DNA from: Hyphomicrobium sp.
GTDB lineage: Bacteria; Pseudomonadota; Alphaproteobacteria; Rhizobiales; Hyphomicrobiaceae
Direction: 5' to 3'
Length of the DNA stretch: 64,000 nt
Assembly: GCA_021732485.1 (NCBI GenBank)
Contig: JAKFUV010000009.1
Span: forward strand, 372,001 to 436,000
The notes below the pieces were generated by a model that was not told the DNA's origin, did no database searches, and saw only the letters and a program-made list of their open reading frames with translations. Below are positions 46,334 through 54,526 of the stretch, one piece after another. Each line of letters starts with the position of its first letter. Position 1 is the stretch's first letter. A program made the translations under genes and the position numbers.

Positions 46334-47874
46334 CGACAATCCAATCACCAGATGGCACGCCGGCGATGGTCGATGTTCTTGTCATTGGCGGCGGCATCAA
46401 TGGCGCTGGTATTGCTGCTGACGCGGCGACGCGCGGATTGAGCGTCATGCTCGCTGAAGCGGAGGATTTGGCGGGCGCCACATCGTCCGCAAGTTCGAAG
46501 CTGATTCACGGCGGTTTGCGCTATCTGGAGCAGTGGGCGTTTCGACTGGTTCGCGAAGCGCTGGCCGAGCGCGAAGTTTTGCTGTCCAAAGCCCCGCACA
46601 TCATCTGGCCGATGCGGTTTGTCTTGCCGCATGTCGACGGGATGCGCTCCAAACTGACCCTGCGTGCCGGCTTGTTTCTGTATGATCATCTTGCGGCCCG
46701 GCCATCGCTTCCGGGGTCAAGCAGCGTTGATCTCACAACCGATCCTTCGGGCATGGCCTTGTCGCCTGCTTTGACCGGTGGATTTAGCTATTGGGACTGC
46801 TGGGTCGATGACGCGCGTCTCGTTGTCCTCAACGCAATGGCCGCGCGACTGGCTGGCGCGACGGTGCTGACGCGCACACCCGTCACAGCCATGCGGGTCG
46901 AGGCCGGCGTTTGGCGCATTGCGGTTGGCACCGGAGCAAGCGAGCGCCACGTGACCGCCAAATCCGTGGTGAATGCCGGCGGGCCTTGGGTCGGGCGTAT
47001 CGCCGGTTTGACGCTTGGTGCCCGCAACGCGCCGCCGCCCTCGGTTCGCCTCGTCAAGGGCAGCCATATCGTCGTGCCGCGGATTGCTGGCGCCGATGAT
47101 GCGCTAATCCTGCAGCATCCCGATGGCCGCGTGATCTTTGCCTTGCCCATCGAGCAGGCCTTTACTCTGATTGGTACCACCGACGAGAGCTATTCCGGCG
47201 ACCCGCGCGAGGCTGCCATCTCGACGGCCGAAATCGACTACTTGCTGGCCATCGCCAATCGTTTTCTGCGTCAACCGCTGACGCGCGACGACATTGTTTG
47301 GCAGTTTTCCGGCGTTCGCCCGCTCGACGACGACGGCAGCGAACGTGCGTCGGCCGTCAGCCGGGACTATCGATTGGAACGCGACGATGCCGGTGGCGCG
47401 CCAGTTGTGCATGTGATCGGCGGCAAGATCACGACCTATCGCCGCCTCGCCGAGCAGGCGGTCGATCTGTTGCAGCCGACATTCCCGTCCATGCTGCCGT
47501 GCGCCACGGCTAAGGCTGTGCTGCCCGGCGGCGACGTCGGCGGCAAAGGTCATCCGGCCGAAAATTTCGCGGCATGGTTCGCGGCATTCAGCGCGCGACA
47601 TACCGGCTTCGAGAGTGCGGCGCTGCTTCGCCTCGCACGCCGCTACGGCACGCGAGCCGACATCATCCTGGGCGGAGCCCGCACGACCGCTGACCTCGGC
47701 ACCGATTTCGGTGCCGGGCTCAGCGCGCGCGAGGTCGGATATTTGAAGGCGCACGAGTGGGCCATGACGGCCGAGGACGTGCTGTGGCGGCGGACCAAGA
47801 CGGCGCTGCATCTCTCCAGCACCGAGCGCGTGCGTGCCGCTGAGGCGATCGACGCGGCGCTGCCCGGCCTTTGA
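46330..47874 (+). CDS. glpD: Aerobic glycerol-3-phosphate dehydrogenase
   Basis: The 514-residue FAD enzyme oxidises glycerol-3-phosphate to dihydroxyacetone phosphate and passes electrons to quinone at the inner membrane. The FAD loop is VIGGGINGAGIAADAATRGL, followed by LAGATSSASSKLIHGGLRYL. The substrate region includes IGTTDESYSGDP and the closing GGKITTYRRLAEQAVD. It overlaps the symporter gene by four bases, so the two are probably translationally coupled. No glpK or glpF is in the window. Length is normal. Confidence 0.95.
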   Translation: MTTIQSPDGTPAMVDVLVIGGGINGAGIAADAATRGLSVMLAEAEDLAGATSSASSKLIHGGLRYLEQWAFRLVREALAEREVLLSKAPHIIWPMRFVLPHVDGMRSKLTLRAGLFLYDHLAARPSLPGSSSVDLTTDPSGMALSPALTGGFSYWDCWVDDARLVVLNAMAARLAGATVLTRTPVTAMRVEAGVWRIAVGTGASERHVTAKSVVNAGGPWVGRIAGLTLGARNAPPPSVRLVKGSHIVVPRIAGADDALILQHPDGRVIFALPIEQAFTLIGTTDESYSGDPREAAISTAEIDYLLAIANRFLRQPLTRDDIVWQFSGVRPLDDDGSERASAVSRDYRLERDDAGGAPVVHVIGGKITTYRRLAEQAVDLLQPTFPSMLPCATAKAVLPGGDVGGKGHPAENFAAWFAAFSARHTGFESAALLRLARRYGTRADIILGGARTTADLGTDFGAGLSAREVGYLKAHEWAMTAEDVLWRRTKTALHLSSTERVRAAEAIDAALPGL

Positions 47875-48244
47875 CGGCTGTCATCGGCCCGCCAGCGAAA
47901 TCTTGCCGACACCTTGCGAACCCGTTGCCAAAATTAGTAAGTCTTGCGACAGCCCGCCGCACGTTCGGCATGATCATCCTGTGGATAACATGTGAATACA
48001 TCGGCCTTTACTGCCGCGCTTTCGGGATCAGCTTCAAGCAAAGTAAATATAAGCATACCCGCTCATCTAAGGGCCCCCATTTGATGCCAACGACTTACAT
48101 ATTAACCATGTTTGAACATTGAGTCTCGTCTTGCCGTCTTCTGCCGTGTACCCGCCCTTCCAGAAATAATTGGTTAATCTTGATGAACGGGTTGGGCCAT
48201 GGTCGCGCCGTCTGCGCGATGGCCCCGACATAGGGGAAGCGGAA
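47875..48244. other. 370-base intergenic region, AT-rich, CtrA-like motif
   Basis: The stretch 47980-48180 is richer in A and T than its surroundings and should hold the promoter of the next gene. TTAACCATGTTTGAAC at 48102-48117 matches the CtrA consensus TTAA-N7-TTAAC except at one position, and a GAGTC (CcrM-type GANTC site) lies at 48121. A second half-like site, TTAATCTTGATGAAC, starts at 48174. No gene is seen. Confidence 0.45.
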
Positions 48245-48922
48245 ATGAAGACACGTTCCAACACAGCGATGCGCGTTGCGCGCGGCGTCGCTCTAGCTGT
48301 CTTTGCAGCGGTCGCCTCGATGCTCTGCGTCGCAGGCGTCAGTACGCAAGCCCAAGCCGAGACCGTGCCGTTTTGGGAACAGGCTGATTTCGATAAAGCC
48401 GCCGCAAAGAAACTCAAGGCAACCAAAGTTGCCTCCTACCGCTCCAAGAAGCGCTATGCGGCGTCGGGCAAGTCGAAGTCAGCGGCCAACCGCAAGAAGC
48501 TCGGTGGCTACGCCGAAGCGACGGAGACGAAGAAACGAAAGAGCCGGGGAGTTCGCGTCGCCGCACTTGGCAATACCTACTACAGCGAGCCGACGCCGAA
48601 GAAGAGTTTGACGGGCAGCAGCGTTCGCTGGGTTGCCTCATCGGGTTGCCTGGATAGCGGCATCAAAGCCGTGCTGTATCAGGTCGCGGCCAACTTCGGC
48701 CCGGTAACGGTCAATTCGACGTGCCGGGCGAAGGGCCACAATCGCGCCGTCGGCGGTGCCAAAAAATCTAAACACTTGACCGGCGACGCCGCCGATTTCC
48801 GCGTCCGCGGCAACGTTGGCGCAGTGTACGCATTCCTCAAAAGGAGCGGCAGTGTCGGCGGCCTGAAGCACTATGGTGGCGGTCTGTTCCACATCGATAA
48901 CGGCGAACGCCGGAGCTGGTAG
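48245..48922 (+). CDS. Secreted M15/YcbK-like (DUF882-type) protein
   Basis: The 225-residue protein has a signal sequence (residues ~1-38, ending AQAE), then a ~75-residue Lys/Ala-rich linker, and a C-terminal domain with VNSTCRAKGHNRAVGGAKKS, KHLTGDAADFRV and GGGLFHIDNGERRSW. The pattern H...H-x6-D...H matches the zinc site of peptidase M15-type domains, which cut peptidoglycan cross-links or serve as D,D- or L,D-endopeptidases. The ATG at 48245 has GGGGAAGCGGA upstream; the longer frame is rejected. Enzyme activity is inferred. Confidence 0.82.
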   Translation: MKTRSNTAMRVARGVALAVFAAVASMLCVAGVSTQAQAETVPFWEQADFDKAAAKKLKATKVASYRSKKRYAASGKSKSAANRKKLGGYAEATETKKRKSRGVRVAALGNTYYSEPTPKKSLTGSSVRWVASSGCLDSGIKAVLYQVAANFGPVTVNSTCRAKGHNRAVGGAKKSKHLTGDAADFRVRGNVGAVYAFLKRSGSVGGLKHYGGGLFHIDNGERRSW

Positions 48923-48965
48923 ACGGCGCCACTGGCTCAGACGCGGCGCGCCACGACGAAAAGCC

Positions 48966-50723
48966 TCAGTTTCGTGAGCCAGCGCGTCCCTCGGACACTG
49001 CCCGGTGCAGCCACATCACCGGGATCAGTCCGATGAGGACGATGGCGACGGCGCCGAGGGCCGCCTCATCGAACTGCTCGGCCGCCGTCAGACCGAAGAC
49101 GTGCGTTGCGAGCGTCTCGAAGTTGAACGGGCGCAGCAGCAGCGTTGCCGGCAATTCCTTCATTGTGTCGACAAAGACGAGTAGAGCTGCGGCTCCAAGC
49201 GCCGGCGCGAGTATCGGCAAGTGAATGCGCATCAATGTCGTCATGCCGCCGGCGCCGAGCGTTCGCGCTGCGGCATCGAGATTTGGCGAAATGCGCTGCA
49301 ATCCCGTCTCGACCGAACCAAGCGCGACGGCGAGAAAGCGGACAACCAGCGCGAACACCACCGCGAACAACGATCCCGACAACAATAATCCAGTCGAGAT
49401 CGAAAAGGTGGCGCGCAGCCACGCGTCCAGCCCATTGTCGAACGCCGCCAATGAACTGATGAGACCGATCGCAAGCACGGTGCCCGGCATGGCATAGCCG
49501 AGGGACGCCGCAGCGCTTGACGTTCGTGCGGCGCGGCTGCCACTGAAGCGCACAGCATAGGCAAAAACGACTGCAAACGAAATGGCCACCAAACTGACAA
49601 CGCCCGCCAGCAGGACGCTATTGCGGGCAGCCCGCAAAAACGCACTGACGTCAACCGTCGCGAGATGTGCAACAGCCTGCGTTGCGAGCAGGGCAAACGG
49701 TACAAAAAAACCGAGTACACTCGGCAGCAGCACGACAACCAGCGCCAGCACGGCGCGCCCGCCGTCCAGCGTTTCAAATGGAATGGCGCGATATCGTCCC
49801 GTCGTTGCCTGAAATCCGCCGTTGCCGCGCAGGGCTTTTTCAGCGACCAGCAGCGCCACGATCAAAGCCAACATCACCAGCGAAATTTGCGCCGCACCCG
49901 GCAGGCTGGCACGTTGCAGCCACGTCGCGTAGATACTGGCCGATAGCGTCTCGACGCCGAGATATTGGACGGCGCCGAGATCGTTCAAGGTTTCCATCGC
50001 CACCAGGACGACGCCTGCGGCGAGCGCCGGGCGGGCGAGCGGAAGTGCCACGGCCCAAAACGTTTGCGCGGCTGTCCGGCCGAGCGTCCGCGCCACTTCG
50101 AGCACGCAGACCGATTGCTGTTCGAAACTGGCGCGCGCTGCCAGGTAAACGTAAGGGTACAGCACCAGCGCCATCATCGTCATCGCACCGCCCAACGAGC
50201 GAATTTGCGGAAACGCATACTGCGAAGGGTTGCCGACATTGAGCCATGTGCGCCAAGCGGTTTGCACCGGTCCGGCAAAATCGAGCAACTCGGTATAGGC
50301 ATAAGCGACGATATACGTCGGCATGGCGAGCGGCAGCACCAGTAGCCTGTCAGCCATGTCGCGCCCTGGAAAGCGATGCATGGTCACCAGCCATGCCGTC
50401 GCTGTGCCGATGACGAGCGTCATCGCGCCGGTGCCGGCCATCAGCAGCAAGGAGTTGGTCAGCGCCGTCGGCAATACCGTTGATGCCAAGTGCGGCCAGA
50501 CACTTGCCACTCCGGCAACTTCGTTGCCGGATCCGGCGATCCAGATAATCGCTACCACTGGCAGCGACAATGCTCCAGCAGCGATACAGGCGGCAGCGGT
50601 CCATCGCCGTTCCGGCGTCATGAGCGCCGCTAGTTTTCGCCAAATCGTGCGATATGGATGGGGCCGGCCGGGGCGCTCACCCGGACGGCCGCACACGACT
50701 GTTGCCGCCCCGCCGGTCGTCAT
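48966..50723 (-). CDS. fbpB: Ferric iron ABC transporter permease (FbpB/AfuB type)
   Basis: The 585-residue protein has two fused permease halves with about twelve helices. Two copies of the coupling motif are seen: EVARTLGRTAAQTFWAVALP in the first half and DAAARTLGAGGMTTLMRIHL in the second. The second half also carries FVDTMKELPATLLLRPFNFE, typical of ferric permeases. The gene is on the minus strand downstream of the iron-binding protein gene. No ATPase gene is present in the cluster. The start ATG 50723 leaves ~35 residues before the first helix; ATG 50621 is possible. Confidence 0.9.
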   Translation of the reverse strand: MTTGGAATVVCGRPGERPGRPHPYRTIWRKLAALMTPERRWTAAACIAAGALSLPVVAIIWIAGSGNEVAGVASVWPHLASTVLPTALTNSLLLMAGTGAMTLVIGTATAWLVTMHRFPGRDMADRLLVLPLAMPTYIVAYAYTELLDFAGPVQTAWRTWLNVGNPSQYAFPQIRSLGGAMTMMALVLYPYVYLAARASFEQQSVCVLEVARTLGRTAAQTFWAVALPLARPALAAGVVLVAMETLNDLGAVQYLGVETLSASIYATWLQRASLPGAAQISLVMLALIVALLVAEKALRGNGGFQATTGRYRAIPFETLDGGRAVLALVVVLLPSVLGFFVPFALLATQAVAHLATVDVSAFLRAARNSVLLAGVVSLVAISFAVVFAYAVRFSGSRAARTSSAAASLGYAMPGTVLAIGLISSLAAFDNGLDAWLRATFSISTGLLLSGSLFAVVFALVVRFLAVALGSVETGLQRISPNLDAAARTLGAGGMTTLMRIHLPILAPALGAAALLVFVDTMKELPATLLLRPFNFETLATHVFGLTAAEQFDEAALGAVAIVLIGLIPVMWLHRAVSEGRAGSRN

Positions 50724-50790
50724 CGCGCGAAGATTCCCACGGCCAAAGTCGTCATCAGCGTCGGACGAGGGCTGAACACGGCGCGTCGCC

Positions 50791-51324
50791 TCAGTTCAGC
50801 GGCAGGCGGCGGCGGGGCATGGCCCTGAGGGCACACGTCGCGGGACAGATCGAGTCGCGGCTCAAGATTTGTTTGGCGTGTGTCAAACCAATGGCCAACG
50901 ATTGGGCGCCGTTGATCGTATCGCCGATATCGTTGGAGCCGATGAGCGCCGCCGCCGATGCCGTCAGCGCGGGCCGCACGTCGTGCTGGCTCGCGGCGAT
51001 GATCGAAATGGCGAGGCATTCATCGCGACAAAATCCACGGCATCCGGACGCTGCGATCTCGATGTCGCGATCGGCGTTGGCTTTGACCGCGCGCACAAAT
51101 TTCGAGAGGTCCATGAGCAGGCCTTTAGCGTGTTCGGGACCAAGTGTGCTGGCGAATGTGTTCCACGCCTCTTCCCAGCAGCGGATGTCGCCGGTTGAAA
51201 GCCCACCGAGCCAACAGCGAAAACCGACGCCGACAAGGCGCTCGGGCGCGCGGGCCGGCAGGGGCAAAACTTTTGCCGACGGCATGGCCGGTGAGTTGAG
51301 CGGATCGAATTGAGAAGCAGTCAT
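50791..51324 (-). CDS. Cysteine-rich protein of unknown function in the iron-transport cluster
   Basis: The 177-residue soluble-looking protein has eight cysteines. They include GFRCWLGGLSTGDIRCWEEA, the cluster ASGCRGFCRDECLA, and the C-terminal SICPATCALRAMPRRR. No signal peptide or membrane helix is evident. I do not recognise a named family; the cysteine pattern suggests metal or Fe-S binding. It lies between the iron-binding protein gene and the permease gene with gaps of about 70 bases, on the same strand, so a role in iron import or its control is likely by context. ATG 51324 is chosen; the longer frame to 51360 is possible. Confidence 0.7.
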   Translation of the reverse strand: MTASQFDPLNSPAMPSAKVLPLPARAPERLVGVGFRCWLGGLSTGDIRCWEEAWNTFASTLGPEHAKGLLMDLSKFVRAVKANADRDIEIAASGCRGFCRDECLAISIIAASQHDVRPALTASAAALIGSNDIGDTINGAQSLAIGLTHAKQILSRDSICPATCALRAMPRRRLPLN

Positions 51325-51393
51325 GGCGAGCCTTTCGCAAAAAAGAGCAGCAGTGCCCAAGCGCCGTCAATCGAGCGCCGGGCCGCGCGAAAT

Positions 51394-52449
51394 TCAGGAA
51401 TTGGGGCCTTGGTCGAAGCGCACGCGGTCGACCATTTCGGACGCCTTTTTACGCAACTCACCGATTTTCGCTAAGGGCAGCGCGTCAGGCTTCAAGTCGC
51501 CCCACGACGCGACCAGCGGAGAGATCGGCACGTTCGCGACGACGGGGTATTCACCGTTCGCATCGGCATACAGACTTTGCGCCGGATCGGAGACCAGAAA
51601 TTCCATCAGCGCCGTGGCATTGTCCTTGTTCGGCGCATTGGCGATCAGCGACATGCCGGTGATGTTGATATGCGTGCCGCGATCGTCGGCGTTCGGAAAC
51701 AGCATCGTCACCGCATCGGCCCAGGCTTTCTGCTCGGGCGATTTCAGCATGGCGGCCATGTAGTACGTGTTGCCGATGGCGAGATCGCACAGTCCGGCTT
51801 GCACGTCGCGCACTTGTTCGCGATCGCCGCCAGCCGGCTTGCGCGCCAGGTTGGCTTTGAACCCCGTCAACCAGGCTTCGGCTTTTTCCTCGCCGTGATT
51901 GGCGATCATCGAGGCAATCAACGCGATGTTGTAGGTGTGCTGGCCGGAACGCACGCAAATCTTGCCGCGCCATTTCGGATCGGCCAACTCTTCGTAGGTG
52001 ATCTTGGTCTGCTTGACGCGATCCTTCGATGCGTAAATTACGCGCGCCCGGCGCGTCAGCCCGATCCAATGCCCGCCGGGATCGCGCAGTTCGGCCGGGA
52101 CAGCCTTGCTGATCACCTCGGACGTCATCGGCGCGGTGACGCCGGCTTTGGCCGCCTGGACGAGCAAGCCGAACTCATTGGTCAGCAACACATCGGCGGG
52201 ACTGTTTTTGCCTTCCGCTGTCAAGCGTTCGACCAAGCCGCTGCTCGCGAACACAACGTTGGTCGCGATCCCGGTTTTTTCGGTGAACGCCGTCAGCAGA
52301 GGTTCGATCAGCTTGGGTTCGCGGTAGGAGTAAATATTCACCTGACCGGCAGCATGGCTGACCGCTGGCGACAAGGTCATGGCGGCGAAGCTGAGGGCTG
52401 AAAGACACGAAGCAAGCGCGCGGGGGCGCGCACAAAGTTCAAATCGCAT
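51394..52449 (-). CDS. fbpA: Fe(3+) ABC transporter substrate-binding protein
   Basis: The 351-residue periplasmic protein has a signal peptide (RALASCLSALSFAAMTL ... SHAAG). The mature part opens with QVNIYSYREPKLIEPLLTAF, typical of ferric-binding proteins, and contains GQHTYNIALIASMIANHGEE and AIGNTYYMAAML, the segment with the conserved tyrosines used for iron. It captures ferric iron or a ferric complex for the permease downstream. It heads the minus-strand cluster with a 330-base upstream gap. A TTAGAA-N3-TTATAA element is found 153 bases upstream. Confidence 0.92.
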   Translation of the reverse strand: MRFELCARPRALASCLSALSFAAMTLSPAVSHAAGQVNIYSYREPKLIEPLLTAFTEKTGIATNVVFASSGLVERLTAEGKNSPADVLLTNEFGLLVQAAKAGVTAPMTSEVISKAVPAELRDPGGHWIGLTRRARVIYASKDRVKQTKITYEELADPKWRGKICVRSGQHTYNIALIASMIANHGEEKAEAWLTGFKANLARKPAGGDREQVRDVQAGLCDLAIGNTYYMAAMLKSPEQKAWADAVTMLFPNADDRGTHINITGMSLIANAPNKDNATALMEFLVSDPAQSLYADANGEYPVVANVPISPLVASWGDLKPDALPLAKIGELRKKASEMVDRVRFDQGPNS

Positions 52450-52601
52450 GGCGTCTCCAATAATCGAGGTTCAAGGCCTCGGTATCGGTGGGCGTCGGTC
52501 ACGTGGTGTGAGTTCGACACGGGGCTTCGATAAAAGCCCTAGATGGCTCGTAACCCGCTCGAACGGTTCAGGTCAACCGCTTCCGCATCGTGACGCGAAG
52601 C

Positions 52602-52616
52602 TTAGAATTTTTATAA
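52602..52616. promoter_or_regulatory. Possible iron-regulatory palindrome upstream of fbpA
   Basis: TTAGAA and TTATAA separated by TTT form an inverted repeat with one mismatch, in an AT-rich island. It resembles the Irr ICE half-sites (TTAGAA/TTCTAA). The distance to the fbpA start is long, so it may instead be part of a promoter. Confidence 0.3.
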
Positions 52617-52683
52617 TTTTCAACTGGCTGTCGCTGGCGAACTGAAAGCTGATCAAGCCGTGCGCTGAGCCCGCGCCGTTAGA

Positions 52684-52726
52684 GTGCTTCCGGAAAAGTG
52701 GGAACCGGTTTTCCGAAAAGAAGCAC
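52684..52726. repeat. Rhizobiales-type palindromic repeat
   Basis: The outer arms GTGCTT and AAGCAC and the inner arms CGGAAAA and TTTTCCG enclose GTGGGAACCGG. From memory, near-identical CCGGAAAAGTGG/ACCGGTTTTCCG elements are scattered through Bradyrhizobium and related genomes as intergenic repeats. Only this copy is seen in the window. Confidence 0.7.
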
Positions 52727-52779
52727 GACGAAATAGAGAGCTAGTGTCGGTCTATTATTCTACTAAAAGCGGACAGACC

Positions 52780-54177
52780 CTAGCGCACGAACGAGATTAA
52801 AACCTGCGTGCCCTTGCCTGGGGTCGCGACGATTTCAATGTCGCCGCCCATGTCGCGCACCAAACGGACAGCCAGCGGCAAACCGATGCCGAAGCCACCA
52901 CCCGGACGCGGCATAGGCGGCACCTGCGCCGCGTCCGGTGAAACCGTCAAGACGTTGGCCGACGTCTTCGCATCGATGCCGATACCCGTATCGCGCACCG
53001 CGAGGAACGGCGCGCCGTTGACACGATATCCCGTGACCACGCGCACATCGCCACCTTGCGGCGTGAACTTCAGCGCGTTGGTTACGAGATTGATGAGGAT
53101 TTGACGAAGAGCTGTGGCGCTGGCCCTGATCATTGGGCTGGTGCCTTCAGCTTCGAACGCCAACATCACCCGGCGGTCGGCGGCAATCGGTTGCAAGGTC
53201 GACACCGTGCGGGTGACCAGGTTATTGAGATCGACCAAGCCGATACGGTTGTCGTCGTAATCGCGGTCACCTTCGCGGCCAAGCATTTTGGCAATGACCG
53301 CCAGCGCATGCTGAGCGCTCTCGTGCACGTCGGCTGCGTACCCGAGATAGCGCGCGTTCCCCATCGCGCCGAGCCGTTCGTCGCGCATAATTTCGGCGGC
53401 TGACGCGATTGCGGTCAGCGGCGTTTTGAGTTCATGAGCCAGTCGCGCCAAGTTTTCGTGTTTCAACGGGAAATCTTGAAGCCGGTGCGAGGCGGCTTCG
53501 CGCGAAGTCAGTGCGGCACGATCGGAGGTTATAGCAGCAGCGCCCATCGGCTGATCGCTGGAGGTTTCGAACGGCGTTGCGACAAACAGGCCTTCGCGAA
53601 TCTGCCGCGCAATTTTTTTCAAAGTTTCCGCGTCGTCGCGCGCGTTCGGTCGGTCTGTTGGGAAGCCGACGGGGGGAGGGCTGGGCCGTGCTGCGGTGTC
53701 GGCGAAGGGCATGTCCGCGTTTGCATCGCTCGCGGTTGCCCGTTCGGGCTGCACGACGATCCAGCGCGGATTTGTCCCGCCATCGAAGCAGTGGACATCA
53801 CAGGGGACGTGCAGCGTTCGCCCGTTCGACCAGAACACCAGGGTCATACGGCTGTCTGGCGGTCCGCATTCGGCCGCGAAGTCTCTCAGCCGAACCAAGG
53901 CCGGCATGGCGCTGTCGAGCGGCAGGGGCAGCGATGCATGTCCGACGACGTCGAAGCCATCGCGGGCGGCGCTGTTGGCGGCAATGATTGATGCGGTTTC
54001 GAGATCGATGACGAACGACGGCTTGACTTCGCCAAATACGAGGGCAGCTACTCTCGCCAATTCATTGGACCCGCCGTCGTGTGTGGTGGCGGACGGGTCG
54101 GTCAGTGCCTTGGTCGGCTTCGGCGTCATGTGTAAAATCGCCAGACTTTCAACGGTGTTACTCCGCGACGCTCGCAT
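52780..54177 (-). CDS. Sensor histidine kinase, PleC/DivJ/PdhS-like HisKA
   Basis: The 465-residue soluble kinase has a PAS-like N-terminal region (residues ~40-145, with KPSFVIDLETASIIAANSAA), a polar linker and a kinase core. The H-box is LARLAHELKTPLTAIASAAE (His248), the N-box ILINLVTNALKFTPQGG, the G1 box VRDTGIGI and the G2 box GGGFGIGLPLAVRLV. The helix after the H-box (GNARYLGYAADVHESAQHAL) resembles the PleC/DivJ/PdhS group that signals to DivK. No membrane helix or response regulator gene is seen. The start is ATG 54177 or ATG 54129; neither has a strong ribosome-binding site. Confidence 0.85.
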   Translation of the reverse strand: MRASRSNTVESLAILHMTPKPTKALTDPSATTHDGGSNELARVAALVFGEVKPSFVIDLETASIIAANSAARDGFDVVGHASLPLPLDSAMPALVRLRDFAAECGPPDSRMTLVFWSNGRTLHVPCDVHCFDGGTNPRWIVVQPERATASDANADMPFADTAARPSPPPVGFPTDRPNARDDAETLKKIARQIREGLFVATPFETSSDQPMGAAAITSDRAALTSREAASHRLQDFPLKHENLARLAHELKTPLTAIASAAEIMRDERLGAMGNARYLGYAADVHESAQHALAVIAKMLGREGDRDYDDNRIGLVDLNNLVTRTVSTLQPIAADRRVMLAFEAEGTSPMIRASATALRQILINLVTNALKFTPQGGDVRVVTGYRVNGAPFLAVRDTGIGIDAKTSANVLTVSPDAAQVPPMPRPGGGFGIGLPLAVRLVRDMGGDIEIVATPGKGTQVLISFVR

Positions 54178-54382
54178 CGTCTAGGCGATTTACCGAGCTG
54201 CCATGCGTCGCGGCCGCTGTCGGCTGAGCGCAATGGCAGCCGGTTAACGGGCTGAGCGCTCGTCAATCGACTTCACGTCGCAGGTGGACCGCTCTCGACC
54301 CGCTTTTTACTTGACGGGCAGGGGCCATCGGTCGTTTTAAGGACCGACGCGGTGCGCCGTATTCGGCAGCGCTCGCGGATGT

Positions 54383-54459
54383 GCCGCCTTAGCTCAGTTG
54401 GTTAGAGCGCCGGTTTGTGGAACCGGAGGTCCTCAGTTCAAGCCTGAGAGGCGGTACCA
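54383..54459 (+). tRNA. tRNA-His (anticodon GTG)
   Basis: The cloverleaf folds fully: acceptor GCCGCCT with AGGCGGT, D-arm GCTC-GAGC, anticodon arm CCGGT-TTGTGGA-ACCGG, T-arm CTCAG-TTCAAGC-CTGAG, and encoded CCA. The first pair is G1-U72 with A73 as discriminator. The base before G1 is T, so the G-1 normally found in tRNA-His is not encoded, as is known for alphaproteobacteria. Confidence 0.97.
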
Positions 54460-54498
54460 TTCACTCAGGCAATGTCCGCCGGCACACCCCAGACCTGT

Positions 54499-54526
54499 GA
54501 CGCCCCATACCTTTGACTATGGCGTC
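54499..54526 (+). terminator. Possible terminator of tRNA-His
   Basis: GACG pairs with CGTC and, beyond a two-base bulge, CCATA with TATGG, around CCTTTGAC. The tail is only TTAA, so the call is weak. It overlaps the end of the convergent lipoprotein gene. Confidence 0.35.

Larger units (their letters stand above)
52450..52779. other. 330-base intergenic region upstream of fbpA
   Basis: Both flanking genes are on the minus strand. The region holds an AT-rich TTAGAA-N3-TTATAA element (52602-52616) and a palindromic repeat (52684-52726), listed separately. I find no gene. Confidence 0.6.
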
